Shown here: in pieces, positions 1 through 12,323 of the stretch
Layout of the letters: each line of letters begins with the position of its first letter
Position numbering within the stretch: position 1 is the first letter of the stretch
Source of the DNA: Paramecium tetraurelia
Lineage: Eukaryota > Ciliophora > Oligohymenophorea > Peniculida > Parameciidae
Assembly (NCBI RefSeq): GCF_000165425.1
Contig: NW_001799620.1
Location: 135,202 to 199,201, forward strand
DNA: 64,000 nucleotides
Reading direction: 5' to 3'
The notes under the pieces: generated by a model
What the model was told of the DNA's origin: nothing
Databases searched by the model: none
What the model saw: the letters and a program-made list of their open reading frames with translations, nothing else
Position numbers and translations under genes: made by a program

Positions 1-958
1 GAGGGGGAGGCATTGCCATTGTTGGAAAGTCTTTGGGTGTGTAATTAAAAGGTTGCAAGGGAAGATGAGGAGGTGGTGGAGGTATAGGAATATCCATTGG
101 CTTATTCAAAACTCTAGGAGGGGAGGATTAGAGTTGGGATCTTATTGATGTTAATGGGGCTTGTTAATAAGAAGGAACTGTTGGCATTCTGGTTATTTAA
201 GTAGGGGCAGGAATCATCTACATTTGAGAAGGTCTTGGAATAACAGTTTATTATAAAAGAGGGGGTTATTGGACAACAGTTGGTACAAGGTGAACTTCTT
301 TTGGAGGGGATAGTCGAACGGTTCGTTCTGGTGAAATAGTTTCTGTAGTGACTGGCACATATTCTGTTATTTCATGTGTAACAGGAACTTGAATTTTTTT
401 GATTCTTGTTTCATATTCAATTATCTTCTTTTCGACTGGTATGTATTCTGTAATGGTTTCTGGTTACAAGTTAGTGAAATCGGCTAAGGACTATTGTTGT
501 TACATCATCATATCTCTTCGAGCTTGTTCTGATTAAGCTGTTTAATTGACCATCAGATTTTGCAATTAATTTTAGAGTAGATAATTATGATGATGCATCT
601 ATAGCATCTATTGAAATTATTCGTTCCATTATTGTTACATCATGTGTTGTTAAAGATTTTATGACATTTACCTCTATCTTAACTATTAATCATCACCTTG
701 TAGTTAAATTGGTTATTATTAATATTAAGGATACAGAGCTTATTGTGCTTATTAAAATTATTGAGGCTATTGCAATTATTGGGGCTATTGCAATTGTTGT
801 TGCATTTAATAATTTTGATTTGATGCTATTGGATTTTAGATTTGTGTGACTGAGGGTGGGTAGAAATTGATTGGCTATGGCTAGATGTTAAGTTGACTTG
901 GTTGCTGAATTAACTAGGACTCAACAGTCTAACTGGTGTATTGAGGTAGTTGAGACAT
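1..958 (-). CDS. Gln/Pro-rich protein with alveolin-like repeats, partial
   Basis: The frame is open on the minus strand from the ATG at 956-958 to the left edge, so the C-terminus is missing. No intron is needed. The first ~130 residues are rich in Gln, mostly written TAA/TAG/CAA. A segment follows with EYIPVEKKIIEYETR and ITEYVPVTTETI, which resemble the charged valine-proline repeats (EKIVEVP-like) of alveolins and articulins that build the membrane skeleton under the cell surface. The visible C-terminal part is proline-rich. An in-frame ATG at 989-991 could add 11 residues; the downstream ATG (MSQLPQY) was preferred because the sequence upstream of it is AT-rich and leader-like. The repeat match is suggestive only; a generic Q/P-rich scaffold is the alternative. 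Confidence 0.55.
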
Positions 959-1125
959 TTGTTATGGTTACTGTTAATTAAATTAAAACATGCTTTTGCT
1001 CAGTTGAGTATTTTTGTTATAATTAATAAACTTATATATTGTTTTATAGTTTTTAACCCTTCATAATAGTTTTAGATAATGTATATGTATTACACTTCCA
1101 TTACACCAATATAATAATTATAATA

Positions 1126-3212
1126 ATGAAGAAAGATCGCCAATCTTTGCTCTCAAACGAACCCTTCAAAATAGGTGATATTCCATTTAAAACATACTTG
1201 GTGTTAAGACAACCTCAACTGGATGAGCCTGAAAAGACCTAACTCGTTCATCAGCTTAACGAACATAATGTCTAGGTTAAAGATTAATAGTACTAATTCA
1301 GTGGTGTTTTTGCAAACAAGAACTCAAATGAAGATATTTACAAAGCAGTTTTTCGTGATTTGATTTCACATTTCTTGGCTGGAGAATCTCATATGATTTA
1401 GATTTTGGGTGATCGACATTCTGGTAAGGCAACTCTAGGTATAGGGAATATGAGAAATCCAGGACTGGTACTTCTTATTATGCAAGAGATCTTTAATTTT
1501 ATTGAAGAGAAATTTCTGGAGAACAATATCACTATAAAGATGAGTGCATTCGAATACGATGAAACAGGTTTCAAAGATTTGTTAGTTTTGGATTCACAAC
1601 CCTTCATGCCGATATTTTAGAATGGTCAAAATCAATTGCTTGGGATTCCAGAAGTCATTATAGATAATTACCTTCTGGGGATGAAAATCTTAAGAATTGC
1701 CATGGTCAATCTAATTAATAAAGAGTAAAACATCCTTAGTCAAAAGTTTGCCGATAGACATAAAAGAACTAATTTCATTATCGAATTAAAGGCTGAGATC
1801 AGTCCTAATGATGATATTAAAGAATAAGTGATCATTTCGAAACTTAAGATTGTCAAGTTTAGTGGTACCTTTGAGTTTGGACAAATATATAAGACTATGG
1901 CTGATTTAACCACAAAAAGACGAAAACATGTAGATGTGCCATTCAAAAGTGTAGAGTTATTAGACTACTTTAGGGATTATCTGCTAAATCAAAAATAGAC
2001 TGTTTTTGTATGCATTAATAGTGATAGTGTGGAGAGTGTTAAACTTGGATCCTTTATTGGGCAAATAATGAACAAATCTCAATTTTTGACCTTTTCTATT
2101 TACTAGTAAAATGCTCAATTGAAGGACATTATGAACAATTAATATGAATCATTAAATTTGTTCCATAAAGAATTTTGCCAATACAATGAGAGCAAAAAGG
2201 AAAGAGGCAAAATCATCTTTAGTATTCTTATAGGAATGGCCAATTTATACAAAACCATGTTGAAGTTGTTTGATTAAGCCAGTGAAATAAAGTATAAATT
2301 AAATTGTCTATACTCACAAGTCATAAGTTTTCATTGTTCCAAATACAATAACATCATCAATACAGAAGATTGTAAGGAATTCTATTTGGCCAAAATTCAA
2401 TTGTATGCTATTGAACAAGTCTAGACTGTTGAATCTACCTGCTAATCCTTGGCGATTGAACTCCTAAATGATCTATTTTCAAAGCATTAGCAATTGATTA
2501 AGTTAAGAAAGGAAATGATACAGTTTGGCAAACAATTTAATAAATATCAACAATTATCCTAATATGACTTGCAAAGATTAAATAATACTCATCAATTGGT
2601 AACCAAATTATTGATCATCTTTGAGCAACGATTAGGCTACAACATCCTAAATTAAATTGATCTAAAATATTATCAGATGTTTGATAATGTATTTGATATA
2701 GCCTCATTTTATAAAGAGGATGTATAGATATAAAATCAGGATATTCAAAACTAAACTCAGACTTAAACCGTTAAGAAGTAGACTTAATTGAATACTACAA
2801 AATTCTTTAAGCCCACCTTGCCTAGTAAGAAGGAACCTCCCCAAAGACAAAGATTCACAGATGTAGTTTAGTAATTATTCCATGATGAAAATACTAAGGA
2901 ATACTATTCAGCTAAATCAGTATTTGGATTAACAAAAATAAATGATCACCCTCAGATGAGGTAGACAGTTAAATCAGAACTATTTGATAAATTGCAATCT
3001 CGCCAAACAAATAACATCAAAGCCATAGTATTGGAAGAGCAGAAATATAGGTATATATTAATTATGACATCTCAAGATTCTTTAGATCTACAGGAGTGGG
3101 ATTCATCAAGAACTCTTATAGGACTGGTAACCTGAGAGCTTAATCATAGATGCTACCTAGAATTGTTTAATTCGAAAGTGTTGATCATACTAATTAAAAT
3201 TAATAATCATGA
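1126..3212 (+). CDS. Divergent kinesin-like protein with degenerate P-loop
   Basis: Predicted 686 residues with one intron (3051-3076). The region around residues 100-330 follows the order of a kinesin motor in weakened form: GDRHSGKATL sits where GQTGSGKTYTM is expected, so the nucleotide loop ends GKA instead of GK[ST]. A SAFEYDETGFKDLL stretch matches the SYYEIYNEKIYDLL position. The switch motifs SSRSH and DLAGSE are not seen. The rest is charged and Gln-rich, probably helical. The gene lies about 1 kb upstream of a complete kinesin on the same strand. Seen: the loop and its order. Inferred: kinesin descent with loss of ATPase activity. It could instead be an unrelated P-loop-like protein. 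Confidence 0.5.
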
Positions 3213-3267
3213 TTATAGGTATAGATTATTTCTTTGTTGTATGCTAAATAAATTGATATTAATAAAT

Positions 3268-4122
3268 ATGAACATAAATAACTAATTACTTAAGATCGTG
3301 CAAGATGTAAATAATTTAAGATGCAATTTACAGATATAAGCTGTTATCAAGAGTGATATCGAAATCAAGCCTAGCTTGGATGAAATTCTCAAGATTCTCA
3401 AGTAGCAGGTGGCAATTTTGATCGAATTAGTTCAACAATAAAAAGGGGTAGAGTATGATCAGTTGGAGAAGGCAGTTTAAAAGGCGGAAGCTGAAATTCG
3501 AAATCATATCAGAGTAATTATCTACAGTAATTTGCTAGTTGGAGCAGCAAATGAAGTTATATTCGGATAGTCTTTAAGAGAAAATCGATTAATTGGAGAA
3601 GGAGAAGTTAGAATTATTGGAGAAGGTATAAAATAGGTTAGTAACCTTAAGAACAAAAGTTTGACTGCAGGTTAGGAACGAAAGATCTCTTCTCAAAACC
3701 AAACTAGAGAATCCAGTCCCAGCTTGTTCAAAAAAACATACATCCTGGGGAACCAAGTGTACAATAGACAGTAGGGCATTCAACAAGAGGGTTGTGTCAC
3801 AATGGCTCAGAATTGTGATAGTCAATAGACACGAGAGAGAAGAAGTTCTGGGACTCAGCACTCATATATGATGATGAAAAACATGTAAGAACCAAATGTA
3901 TTGAGTAGTCGTGAGAAAGTGAATATGAATGCTTCACAGGAGAAGGTTGGTGATAAGAGTTCCACAATTTTGAAATCTCAAAACAGCACTTCCTTGTTGA
4001 AGATGTACAACATCCAGAAACTCATCATTAAAAATTAGTAGGATAAACAATTGCAACAACTAAAGAAGTAATGTGTATGCTGTTATTAAGCTTAGCAAAA
4101 CTATAAATTAGATATTAGATGA
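3268..4122 (+). CDS. Hypothetical coiled-coil protein
   Basis: Predicted 267 residues with introns at 3514-3538 and 3626-3651. Removing them restores an uninterrupted heptad-like segment (RLEQQMKLYSDSLQEKIDQL, then EKEKLELLEK), which strongly supports both introns. The C-terminal half is Ser/Gln-rich without a recognised domain and ends in a CVCCYQ cluster near the stop. An in-frame ATG at 3241 would add nine residues. I tried to join it to the preceding gene, since kinesins often have coiled-coil tails, but no short GT-AG intron of the right phase bridges the TGA at 3210-3212. It is therefore listed as a separate gene of unknown function. Confidence 0.5.
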
Positions 4123-4212
4123 CTCTCAAGCTACTAAAAAGAAACCTTGATTTATTAATCGTTATCTCATAATATAATTTATACCGTTCAATTATTTTAA
4201 ATTTAAACTCAA

Positions 4213-7200
4213 ATGTCTGAAAGAGTTAAAGTAGCAGTTCGACTTCGACCATTAATTGATGAGGAATTAATTTGTAAAGACAAATCCATTTGTGTCGAAA
4301 CTATTGATCCCAATAAAAAACTAATCATCAGTACTCACTTCCAAATATTATTAGTCAAGAAGGATTTTGAGAAGAGGCAGTTTCAATTTGACTCTGTATT
4401 TGATTCGAAAGCATCATAAAATCAGGTTTACAACGATATCGCAAGAGGAGTTGTTGGAGTAAACTTATAATCTATAATCAATTTAGAGCGTAGTCAAAGG
4501 CTTTAATGGTACTATATTTTGTTATGGTCAAACCGGAACAGGTAAAACATATACCATGATGGGAAAACTTGATTCAGATGAAAAGGGAATCACTCCACGT
4601 ACTTTTGAATAAATTTTTAATGAAATCTAAGCAGACACAAATAACATTTACACTGTGTAATTGGGTTATTTGTAAATATATATGGAGATGGTATTGTTTA
4701 AATGATAAATTTAGTTGCTGGATCTTATTAGACCTGATAATTAAGATGTGAAAATAAGAGAATGTCCAGATAATGGTGTATTTGTGTCAGGATTGGAATG
4801 GATGGAAGTTGAATCCCCTTAAGAATGTCTAAGTATTATGAATTTTGCAGAAAAAAACAAAGTGGTTGCATTCACCAATTTAAATGCCCATTCTTCCAGG
4901 TCTCATTCTATGCTTGTAATCAAAGTAGAGAAGAGATAATCCAAATAACATTCTAGATCTATGACCATTTCTAAGAAACCTAGTTCCAAATTATAAAACT
5001 ACTCTCAGGATATGATCACAGAAACTGATGAAAGTATATTGCCATCTGGGAATTGTGTTGGAACACTATATCTTGTTGATTTGGCAGGAAGTGAGAGAAT
5101 CAAGAAATCAAGAGCTACAGGGGATCGTCTTAGTGAAGCCAGATCCATCAACTACTCACTTACAGCCTTGGGAAAATGCATTCATGCCTTAACTGGTCCC
5201 AAATCTACATTTGTTCCCTTTAGAGATTCAAAATTGACTCGCATTCTCTAAGATGCTCTTGGTGGTAATTGTAAAACTGCTTTAATTGTGAACATTGGTC
5301 CAGCTGGCAAACATGTAGAAGAGACTCTATCCAGTTTAACATTTGGCATGAGAGCTATGAAAGTTACAAATACTCCATAAATTAATCAGAATGTTGATTT
5401 TGAAGTACAATCTATCTTTTATCCACATAGTAATTAAGCATTTAACTCAAAATGGAAATTGAAATGAAGGATGAGATCATTTAAAAGTTGGAATAATAAT
5501 AAGTCAAGTTGCTTTCATAGGGCAGAATGGAACCCAGTAACAGTAATCTTAGTAGTTCAGATCACCAATATAAAGTTAAATTAGAAAAAGCAGAAGAAGA
5601 ACATAAAGCATTTTTGGAAGAAATTGATAATATGATGGTCGAATAAGAATAAGAAAATGAAGAACTCAAAAAACAATTGGCTAGAGTCATGTTGGAATTG
5701 GAAGATTCCAAAAACAGGGAACACACCTTAGAGTAGGAAATAGATGAGTTTAAGAATGTTCAATAGCAACTAGAGAATGAATTAGAGGAAGCTTTGACAA
5801 ATGTAATAGATTTTTATTAGTTTAATAGAAAAATGAATTTGCAGATACGATTAATCATTTACAATAGAAATTAGAAATGAAGGATAGAGAAATTTAAGAA
5901 TTAAAGTAGTCTACAGTCTTGTCCACAAAGAACACTGATATCATTAAAATATCAAAGGAAAAATAAAATCAAATGTGGAGATCTGAATTACAACAGATTA
6001 CTTCATAATATGCCAATAAATTAGAAGAAGTCAAAAGATTAGAGTTCTAATAATAAGAAAAAGAGAACAATAATATTTTAGAGTATAGATAACGAAATGA
6101 AGAGCTCATTTTATAAGTTAAATAATACAAATACGAATTATCTCAATGGAAGGAATAGGAGTAATAATTATTATAGAGCTATTAATAACTTGATGAATGT
6201 TTACAACAATAAAAGGAGGTTTTCTAATAGGAGTAATCTAAACTATTAACTTAAATTAAAGATCTTGAAGCAGTCAATAATGAAATTACCAAAAGGCTAG
6301 AATAATATGAGATTAAATTAAAAAAATAAAAGGATCAATAACAACAGAATGAATTTGTCTATCAACAAGAATTAGAAATGAAAAATGAACATCTGAACAA
6401 AGTATAAGTAGAATATCTTGAAATCTAAAAATAAATTACTATGATCAAAGAATAATACTCGACTATATAGACGATTAATTAGTAGAAGGTGAAGCAATTG
6501 AATCATGAAAATCAAATGCTCATTAATAAAAATGCTGACTACTAATTGTAAGTCTAATAATTAATTGAAAAGCACAATGAACTTTTAGTGTAAATCTAAC
6601 AAGGCAAAAATTCGCAATACAACAACTACAATCAATTTTTTAATAGCTCCAAAGTCGAATACCAAGCAAACTAATCATATGTAAATGAATAAAATTTTGA
6701 TATCGAATTGAAAAAATCAATTACAGTTTCTGGTGTCAATGAAGGGCAAATTGTTTTTGAGATGCAATTTCGAATTCAATAATTAGAAGATTTTATTGAT
6801 TAATTGTAAAATTAATTAAAATAGAAGGAAACCATTATTGAGGAACTTCAATTAAAAGGATCCCAATAATAGAAAGAGGCAGATTAACTAAAATTTTAAT
6901 TGGAATCATTCTCCAAGAGATCTTAATAATCTCTATAAAGAATGGAAGAGACTATGTGTTAAGAAGTCGTTAGAAGTGTCTTAGAGAAGATGATTTTTTA
7001 AGTCGAATTGAACTCTTTTGAATCTGATGATATTAGCAGTCGTGCTCCAGATAGTGATCTGAAGCTATAAATGAAATCATTTTCTAAATAAGATAATGCT
7101 TAATTAGTTGAAAGTTTATTTATAAATTCTAGACGAAGTTAACACAATGCTATAGTCGAGTGTGATGAAGAAGAAGACAATTCATCAGAAATTGATTACT

Positions 7201-7756
7201 AATTACCAAAATTCAGTTAATCTGGCAAGAAGATATAATAAAAATTGAGAATGTCAAAAAGTAGATAAGATTCGGTATTCTCATTCAGTGAGAAATAATA
7301 AAAAAAAGAGGCTGTGTCTCTTTATGATGATTTAAGCGAAATTAATTAATAATTTGATGTCTAAAGTCCAAGATCTTAATTAGATGAAATACAATTTTAA
7401 ATTGATTTTAGTGATGCCAATGCTGTAGATAAATTTATGTCATAAATCAAAAAAAAATAAGTATCTCTACTTCAAAATAATGACTTATCTGTAGGGTCAA
7501 TATAATAAGCACATAGTCCTTAGTATATAGAGAGCTTAAGTGAAAAGAAATCCAAATCAAATTCGAGGTAAATATTGTCATTTATCATAGAATTGGAAAT
7601 GAAGAATTATAAGAAGTTATTAAAGTGATGGCATAAATGTTAGTTGAAAAAAGTAAGACTGAATAAACAGTGACTAATAATACTTTGGAAACCTTAAGAG
7701 CTTCCTTATTAGATTTTAACAATTTGTGCAACACTTTAACAACCTATTTTTTGTGA
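4213..7756 (+). CDS. Kinesin with N-terminal motor and long coiled coil
   Basis: Predicted 1,130 residues; introns at 4331-4354, 4459-4486, 4691-4714, 5405-5430, 5803-5828 and 7568-7590. The motor domain begins at residue 1 ([10 protein letters not shown]) and carries every nucleotide-site motif: [14 protein letters not shown]-loop, NAHSSRSHS switch [14 protein letters not shown] switch II, and YRDSKLTR-like [12 protein letters not shown]. After the motor come about 600 residues of Gln/Glu-rich coiled coil and a Ser/Asp-rich tail. The protein should move cargo along microtubules, but the subfamily cannot be fixed by eye. Long N-motor kinesins of this build serve cilia or the cytoplasm. The start follows an AT-rich leader immediately before the conserved motor start. 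Confidence 0.93.
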
Positions 7757-7900
7757 AAAAGTTTAGTTTTATCTATTTTTTCAATTAATTATTTAAAATC
7801 ACAATCTGGTATCTAGAAATGTACCTAGATTCTTATATATCTGTTTTAACACCATTTGTAAACATATTGTATATATTAGTATTCATACTTTAAATTTATA

Positions 7901-8905
7901 TCATAAATTGGCTTCTTCATCCAATCTTTGCCTTTTCAACCCAATCTCATCTAAGAGTTACATTGCCAAAGTTTATATTTCTTTACTATCATCACTTAAA
8001 CTGTTCATTAAAATCAGAATCAAATTGTTTTCAAAACTATTCAAGTTTTGAATAGAAAAGTGCATTAGTAATTCAGCCACTGCAATCAGAGTCCCTTTTC
8101 TTACATCAGAGGACTTATCTAAAGAAAGATTTCTTAAATTAGTTAAAACAACCTCTAAGAATGTTCCATTAGTTCTGCTTAAGAGAATTGGAGCGATACT
8201 CTTAGAGATACTTAATAAAGTCTTACATCAACCGTTGCCTTTCTTATTTTTGTATGAGCATGCTGCATATTTTAACTTAGAGATTTGACTGCTTCTCCCA
8301 TATACTCTCCAATGGGTAACTTTTTTGAAATCTCAGCTGCAAATAAGGCTGCATCCTATCAATTTATGGAGTAATTTACTTTTTTGACTTCTGGGAAATT
8401 GTCTTGAAGGGCCTTTCCGATCATATGTGCTAGTCTTTATAAATTATTTGTATAAGCATCAATATGTTTCACTTATATTTTATGTAACAATTTAATTAAT
8501 GCTAATCGTATTTCTTCACTTGTTTCTGTAAATGGTAATTGATTGAGTCGATTAATAATTGTATCAACAATTAATCTGAGAGTCTCAGTATTAAAATTCT
8601 AGTCATGAAGATCAAGATAATTTAACACTATATTTATGGCAGTTTCTCTATTTCTCTCTACTTAGTCTTCGAATGCTCTTAACAGGTTTTTAAGTGCATA
8701 AGCATCAAAAATATAAATACGCTCGTGAGCATTAGACTTGACTTTGAAGAAATCTTAGAGTTTTGTTAATCCTTATTTCCTCAAGTTTCTATCCTATAAT
8801 AATAGCAAATCAACTCACCTAATCAATTATGCAATTAATATCTCTTTAGAGCAATTTAATTTAATCTTCGACGAAACTTCGATCGATATTTGGCTCGGTA
8901 AGCAT
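7901..8905 (-). CDS. Short HEAT-repeat protein resembling DNAAF5 (HEATR2)
   Basis: Predicted 309 residues; introns at 8794-8818, 8356-8379 and 8201-8226. It is made of HEAT-like helical pairs. The C-terminal part follows the middle of DNAAF5, the dynein-arm preassembly factor: NFPEVKK, then THTKIRKATV-like HAHTKIRKATVD, SSDVRKGTLIAVAELL, and a close with SLSDDSKEIQTLAMQLLDEI. Animal DNAAF5 is about 850 residues and continues well past this point; here the frame ends at TGA 7901-7903 and the next gene ends 144 bp away. The gene is therefore either a natural short form or a truncated copy. The name rests on pattern similarity between HEAT repeats, which diverge quickly. Confidence 0.6.
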
Positions 8906-9090
8906 TCTAATATAAACTATTTTAATTAAAATATAAATCCTATAAATAAAATCTGTATTAAAAATAGCAACACATTTTTAGAAAGTAATCGACATATGGG
9001 ATATGATTGGTGGTATTTAGATGTATACAAATCTAAAATGAGAATATATTGAAAATGTATTCTATTTCATATAAAGTTGAGTATTATATT

Positions 9091-10333
9091 TCAAAATATA
9101 GTTGTTTAATTAACGGTATCTATGGCTGTTCTTAAATATGGAAGATTGCTTATGTCTTTATTTTCTTAGTTTTTGATAATAACTTCAGTAGTTGCATTGA
9201 TACTCATGATTCTGTCCCTTTCAAGTCTATAGGTTTCACTAAACGAATTCTTTTTTATAAACTTGAAATTCTTATTATTAGTATTGATTTTTTATTATTG
9301 CAACTAGGTACTTCGTCTAAGGATTTGTTTTGGAGAGACACTCTTATATATTTATTTAAGTTCTGAATTTTTTTGGTGAACTTTAGGAAGAAGAGGTTTG
9401 AGGGTAAGTTACTCATTTCCTTATTGTTGTTGTTATTCTGAATTATACTTTTTGGTGATATCCTCGAGAGCATGTCTTAATTGATGCTCTTAAGGGAGAC
9501 ATTACTCCGATAATTATAAGGCAGATTGAAATATTTTCTTGGATTCAAACTATAATTTTAAGTGTTCCATTTCAACTCCTAGATTATGATATGCGACAAC
9601 TAAGATGGACATCCTTTCTTACACCTTCTTACTTTCATTATAATGAGATTTGACAGTATTCACATATTAAACGCTAGATTATCTGGATGGGAAGGCTTAG
9701 AATAAAAGATCGAAGTATACATTGTTCATTTGGTTAATCCTATTTTAACTCTGGTTTTTGAAAAGTAGAAATGAGTAATTCATGTTGCAACATGATGATT
9801 GACAAATAGATGTGTTGAATGGCTTCGTCATGTCTTTCTAATTAAGACAGAACTGCACAGAGATTTAAGTAGATGTCAGGCAATGAAGTGGATTGTTTTT
9901 ATCTAATGTAAGATCATGAATACTGTAATTCAATTGCCAATGCCTATTGCAAATATTGAAGAGCTGTTCTGGTTTTGCCCATCTTTCTATAATAGCAAGC
10001 CAAATTATTAAAAGTTTGAACCTATGTTATCGTTAAATCAAACCTTTAATTCTGGAACGTAAATTGTAGCCACTTCAGCCTTTCGTAAATATTCAATGCA
10101 CTATTCGTAATTTTATTTTTATAGGGCTATGAGACCCTGCTGGTTCAACAATTTACACAATATTTGATTCTACCTCACCATCTAATATTTCGTTAATTTG
10201 AATCACTTACTGTTAAATCATCCAACCCATAAATTGTGGTTCTCTTTTGAATAGAGGTCTCTAATTACTGGATGTACTTCTCGATCTTCCCCTCACTAAG
10301 ATTTGTTATATCTATATTTTCGTTGTCCGACAT
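9091..10333 (-). CDS. TPR-repeat protein
   Basis: Predicted 381 residues; introns at 10182-10210, 10022-10043, 9903-9923 and 9696-9720. Residues ~45-240 hold tetratricopeptide-like helices, for example FNNLACYYRKMGKTRTALQY, IYLNLCAVLSQLERHDEAIQ and VAYHNLGVEME. TPR arrays act as binding scaffolds, so a partner-binding role is likely but not specified. The C-terminal ~130 residues are basic and Gln-rich. Its ATG lies 16 bp from the ATG of the CFAP119-like gene on the opposite strand, so the two presumably share a promoter region. That pairing hints at a ciliary role but does not prove it. Confidence 0.72.
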
Positions 10334-10349
10334 TAAATTAATTAAATAA

Positions 10350-11284
10350 ATGAGTTCTCCAGACACCAATTCCAATCGACATCAAACCAAGAAGAGGACC
10401 AAACTTGACTCCAATAAATCTTACTCTTTCTACGATTCCTTTGTCACAAGAAAGGACATAATTAAATTGGCCTCCTTGGAAACACAAAACCAATAAAGGG
10501 AATTTCTTAAAACTGTCATCGTGCGATTTGAAACAGGACACAAAAAAGGAGGAGTATTCACCTTCCAAGTTTATGAGCTTATCTCCTTTTAATATTACCA
10601 AACTCAAACTATATCTAAAGTATATTTGGCATCTATTATTCCTAGGCCACAGAAGAGTCTCAATAAGAGTGTAAATTGGCTGTCTTCTCAGAATACCTAT
10701 TGCAGATGTACAACTATCTTAAAAATTGCACATTTGAGTAGAAATCTGCCTTCATGTCATTAGGGTTTTATATTTTTGTAGAGAGTTTAGAACGCAAAAT
10801 CACATAAATCGATTCATATGAAATATTCAAAAGGCTACTCAGACCTAAGATACTTTTGACAAACACATACAACCTACCCATATTTACTCAGGAGCACATC
10901 ATGGAATTCAATAAATTCATGACAAGCTATTTTTATAGGTGATCTATCCAAAGTATTATTAGATATTATTCCCTATATGAATTAAGAATGACCACTTATT
11001 AAGAAGTCAATATCTTTGGTAGATTAAAAGGAGAAAACCCAGTATAAGTTGAAAAAGAAGAAGACAAAGATTCCATACAAGAAGAAGACGAATTCAACTT
11101 CAAAGATGTAGAAGTTCATTTAGATGATGAAGTCTAACCTGAACAAGAAGTCAAGAGGATCAACGAAAAAGATGAAGAATAAATTGAAAAATTGATGGAA
11201 TAATACAAATTGAATTGGAATACAAGGTTAGATGGATCATCATTATTGCAAGAGGCTGAAAAAATATTAACAAAGAAAAAATGA
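10350..11284 (+). CDS. DUF4464 / CFAP119 (CCDC189)-like ciliary protein
   Basis: Predicted 294 residues; introns at 10620-10645 and 10939-10962. The core resembles the DUF4464 family (CCDC189/CFAP119, C1a-32 of the Chlamydomonas central pair). It has a helical stretch LLQMYNYLKNCTFEQKSAF, and then LPIFTQEHIMEFNKFM followed by SYFYRYYSLYELRMT. The latter matches the family pattern in which an FSLEQ helix precedes an NTYFRHYKLYKY-like segment. The C-terminal quarter is strongly acidic. The family is known from the ciliary central apparatus, so a role in ciliary beating is inferred. The call depends on the spacing of these two motifs, and no search was possible. Confidence 0.6.
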
Positions 11285-11291
11285 TATAATT

Positions 11292-11554
11292 TCATTATAT
11301 TTATATTTCATTTATTTTACTTGGTATTTTGAGTACTTCCCCTTGCAACTAATCAAGTCAAAATATTTTAATACTTGCTATAGAGCTGCAATCAAATTGT
11401 CAAAATCAGTTAACACATTTTTTATACCAATATCATCTATCTTCAAATTTGGATCAAAAGGGACTTAAGCAAAGACAATGTTAGATCCCATATTTCCATT
11501 TCCACTATCTCTTCTTACTATCGAGGAATTCATACTACCACATGATGCTCCCAT
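11292..11554 (-). CDS. Small N-myristoylation/palmitoylation-type protein
   Basis: Predicted 78 residues with an intron at 11349-11374. The N-terminus is MGASCGS: Gly2 followed by Ser5-like and Cys5/6 residues is the classical signal for N-myristoylation with adjacent palmitoylation. The rest is soluble and short, ending KIPSKINEIQIQ. The stop lies 7 bp from the stop of the convergent gene on the plus strand. Its small size and likely lipid anchor suggest a membrane-tethered adaptor, but no family was recognised. Confidence 0.55.
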
Positions 11555-12323
11555 TTTAATTTATAATATTTATAATTATTAAAATTAAATTTAGAATGTC
11601 TTAATATTATGTAGAATAATAAATAAAGAAATCATTATTTAGAGTGAAATAAGAATAGTCTTCTCTCTTCTATTTGGGAGATTAGATGAAATAATTATAG
11701 AAATGAAGAGATCTTATGAATAATTATGACTAATAATGATTACTTTATGATTAAACTTATATTGATTAACTTAAATAGAGTATTTCAAGACTTCAGAATA
11801 ATTTATCAAGATATATTGCTTTAATAGTTTTCAAAATTTATTTCCTTCCATATTTTTAAATTCGCAATCAATAAAATAGCTAAGATTTTATTCTATTTCA
11901 AACCAATATACAGAGAACAATTAATATTAAGTTTTTTAAACTTCAATTCAATATATACTAAAATAATACAGTAAAGCAGAAATATGATTCATTTTTTTGG
12001 TCATTACTCTATTTCAGTAGATCATAAAACCAAAAATCTAGTTTAAGATTTTTAAATAAAGATTAAGTCCTTTTTGCATTCAATTTGAATCAACTTTTGA
12101 GTATGAAAGATTTTCTTAAATTACATTTAGGTAAATCAATATTAATAAATGTTTTGGCTATTGAATATTTAATGCAATGTGATATCTATATTAAGCAACT
12201 TTAAATATTTTCAAACACAATATTACATATTTATGAAAGAGAAATGTTATAGTTAATTATTGCTTATAACTCCAATTAAAATAATTCAACTAAAATGATA
12301 ATAGATATAAATTATATTATGAA
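11555..12323 (+). other. AT-rich stretch with long TGA-free plus frame
   Basis: No confident gene. On the plus strand a frame stays free of TGA from about 11735 to 12688, running past this stretch and antisense to the next gene. It reads like protein in places (for example LHLGKSILINVLAIEYLMQ and VLDECVKYYNQLFYF). Two TGAs near 11700-11735 separate it from a possible start (MSQYYVEQQ) near 11594. It could be an unannotated or decaying gene, or chance in very AT-rich DNA. Confidence 0.3.

Noticed and set aside
661-849. Plus-strand ORF rich in Ile/Val
   Set aside because: It is the reverse complement of Gln-rich codons of the minus-strand gene at the left edge; the minus reading continues in frame for the whole region.
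3178-3224. Intron joining the degenerate kinesin-like gene to the coiled-coil ORF
   Set aside because: All GT-AG pairs here are 39-47 nt and of the wrong phase, far above the 21-30 nt norm.
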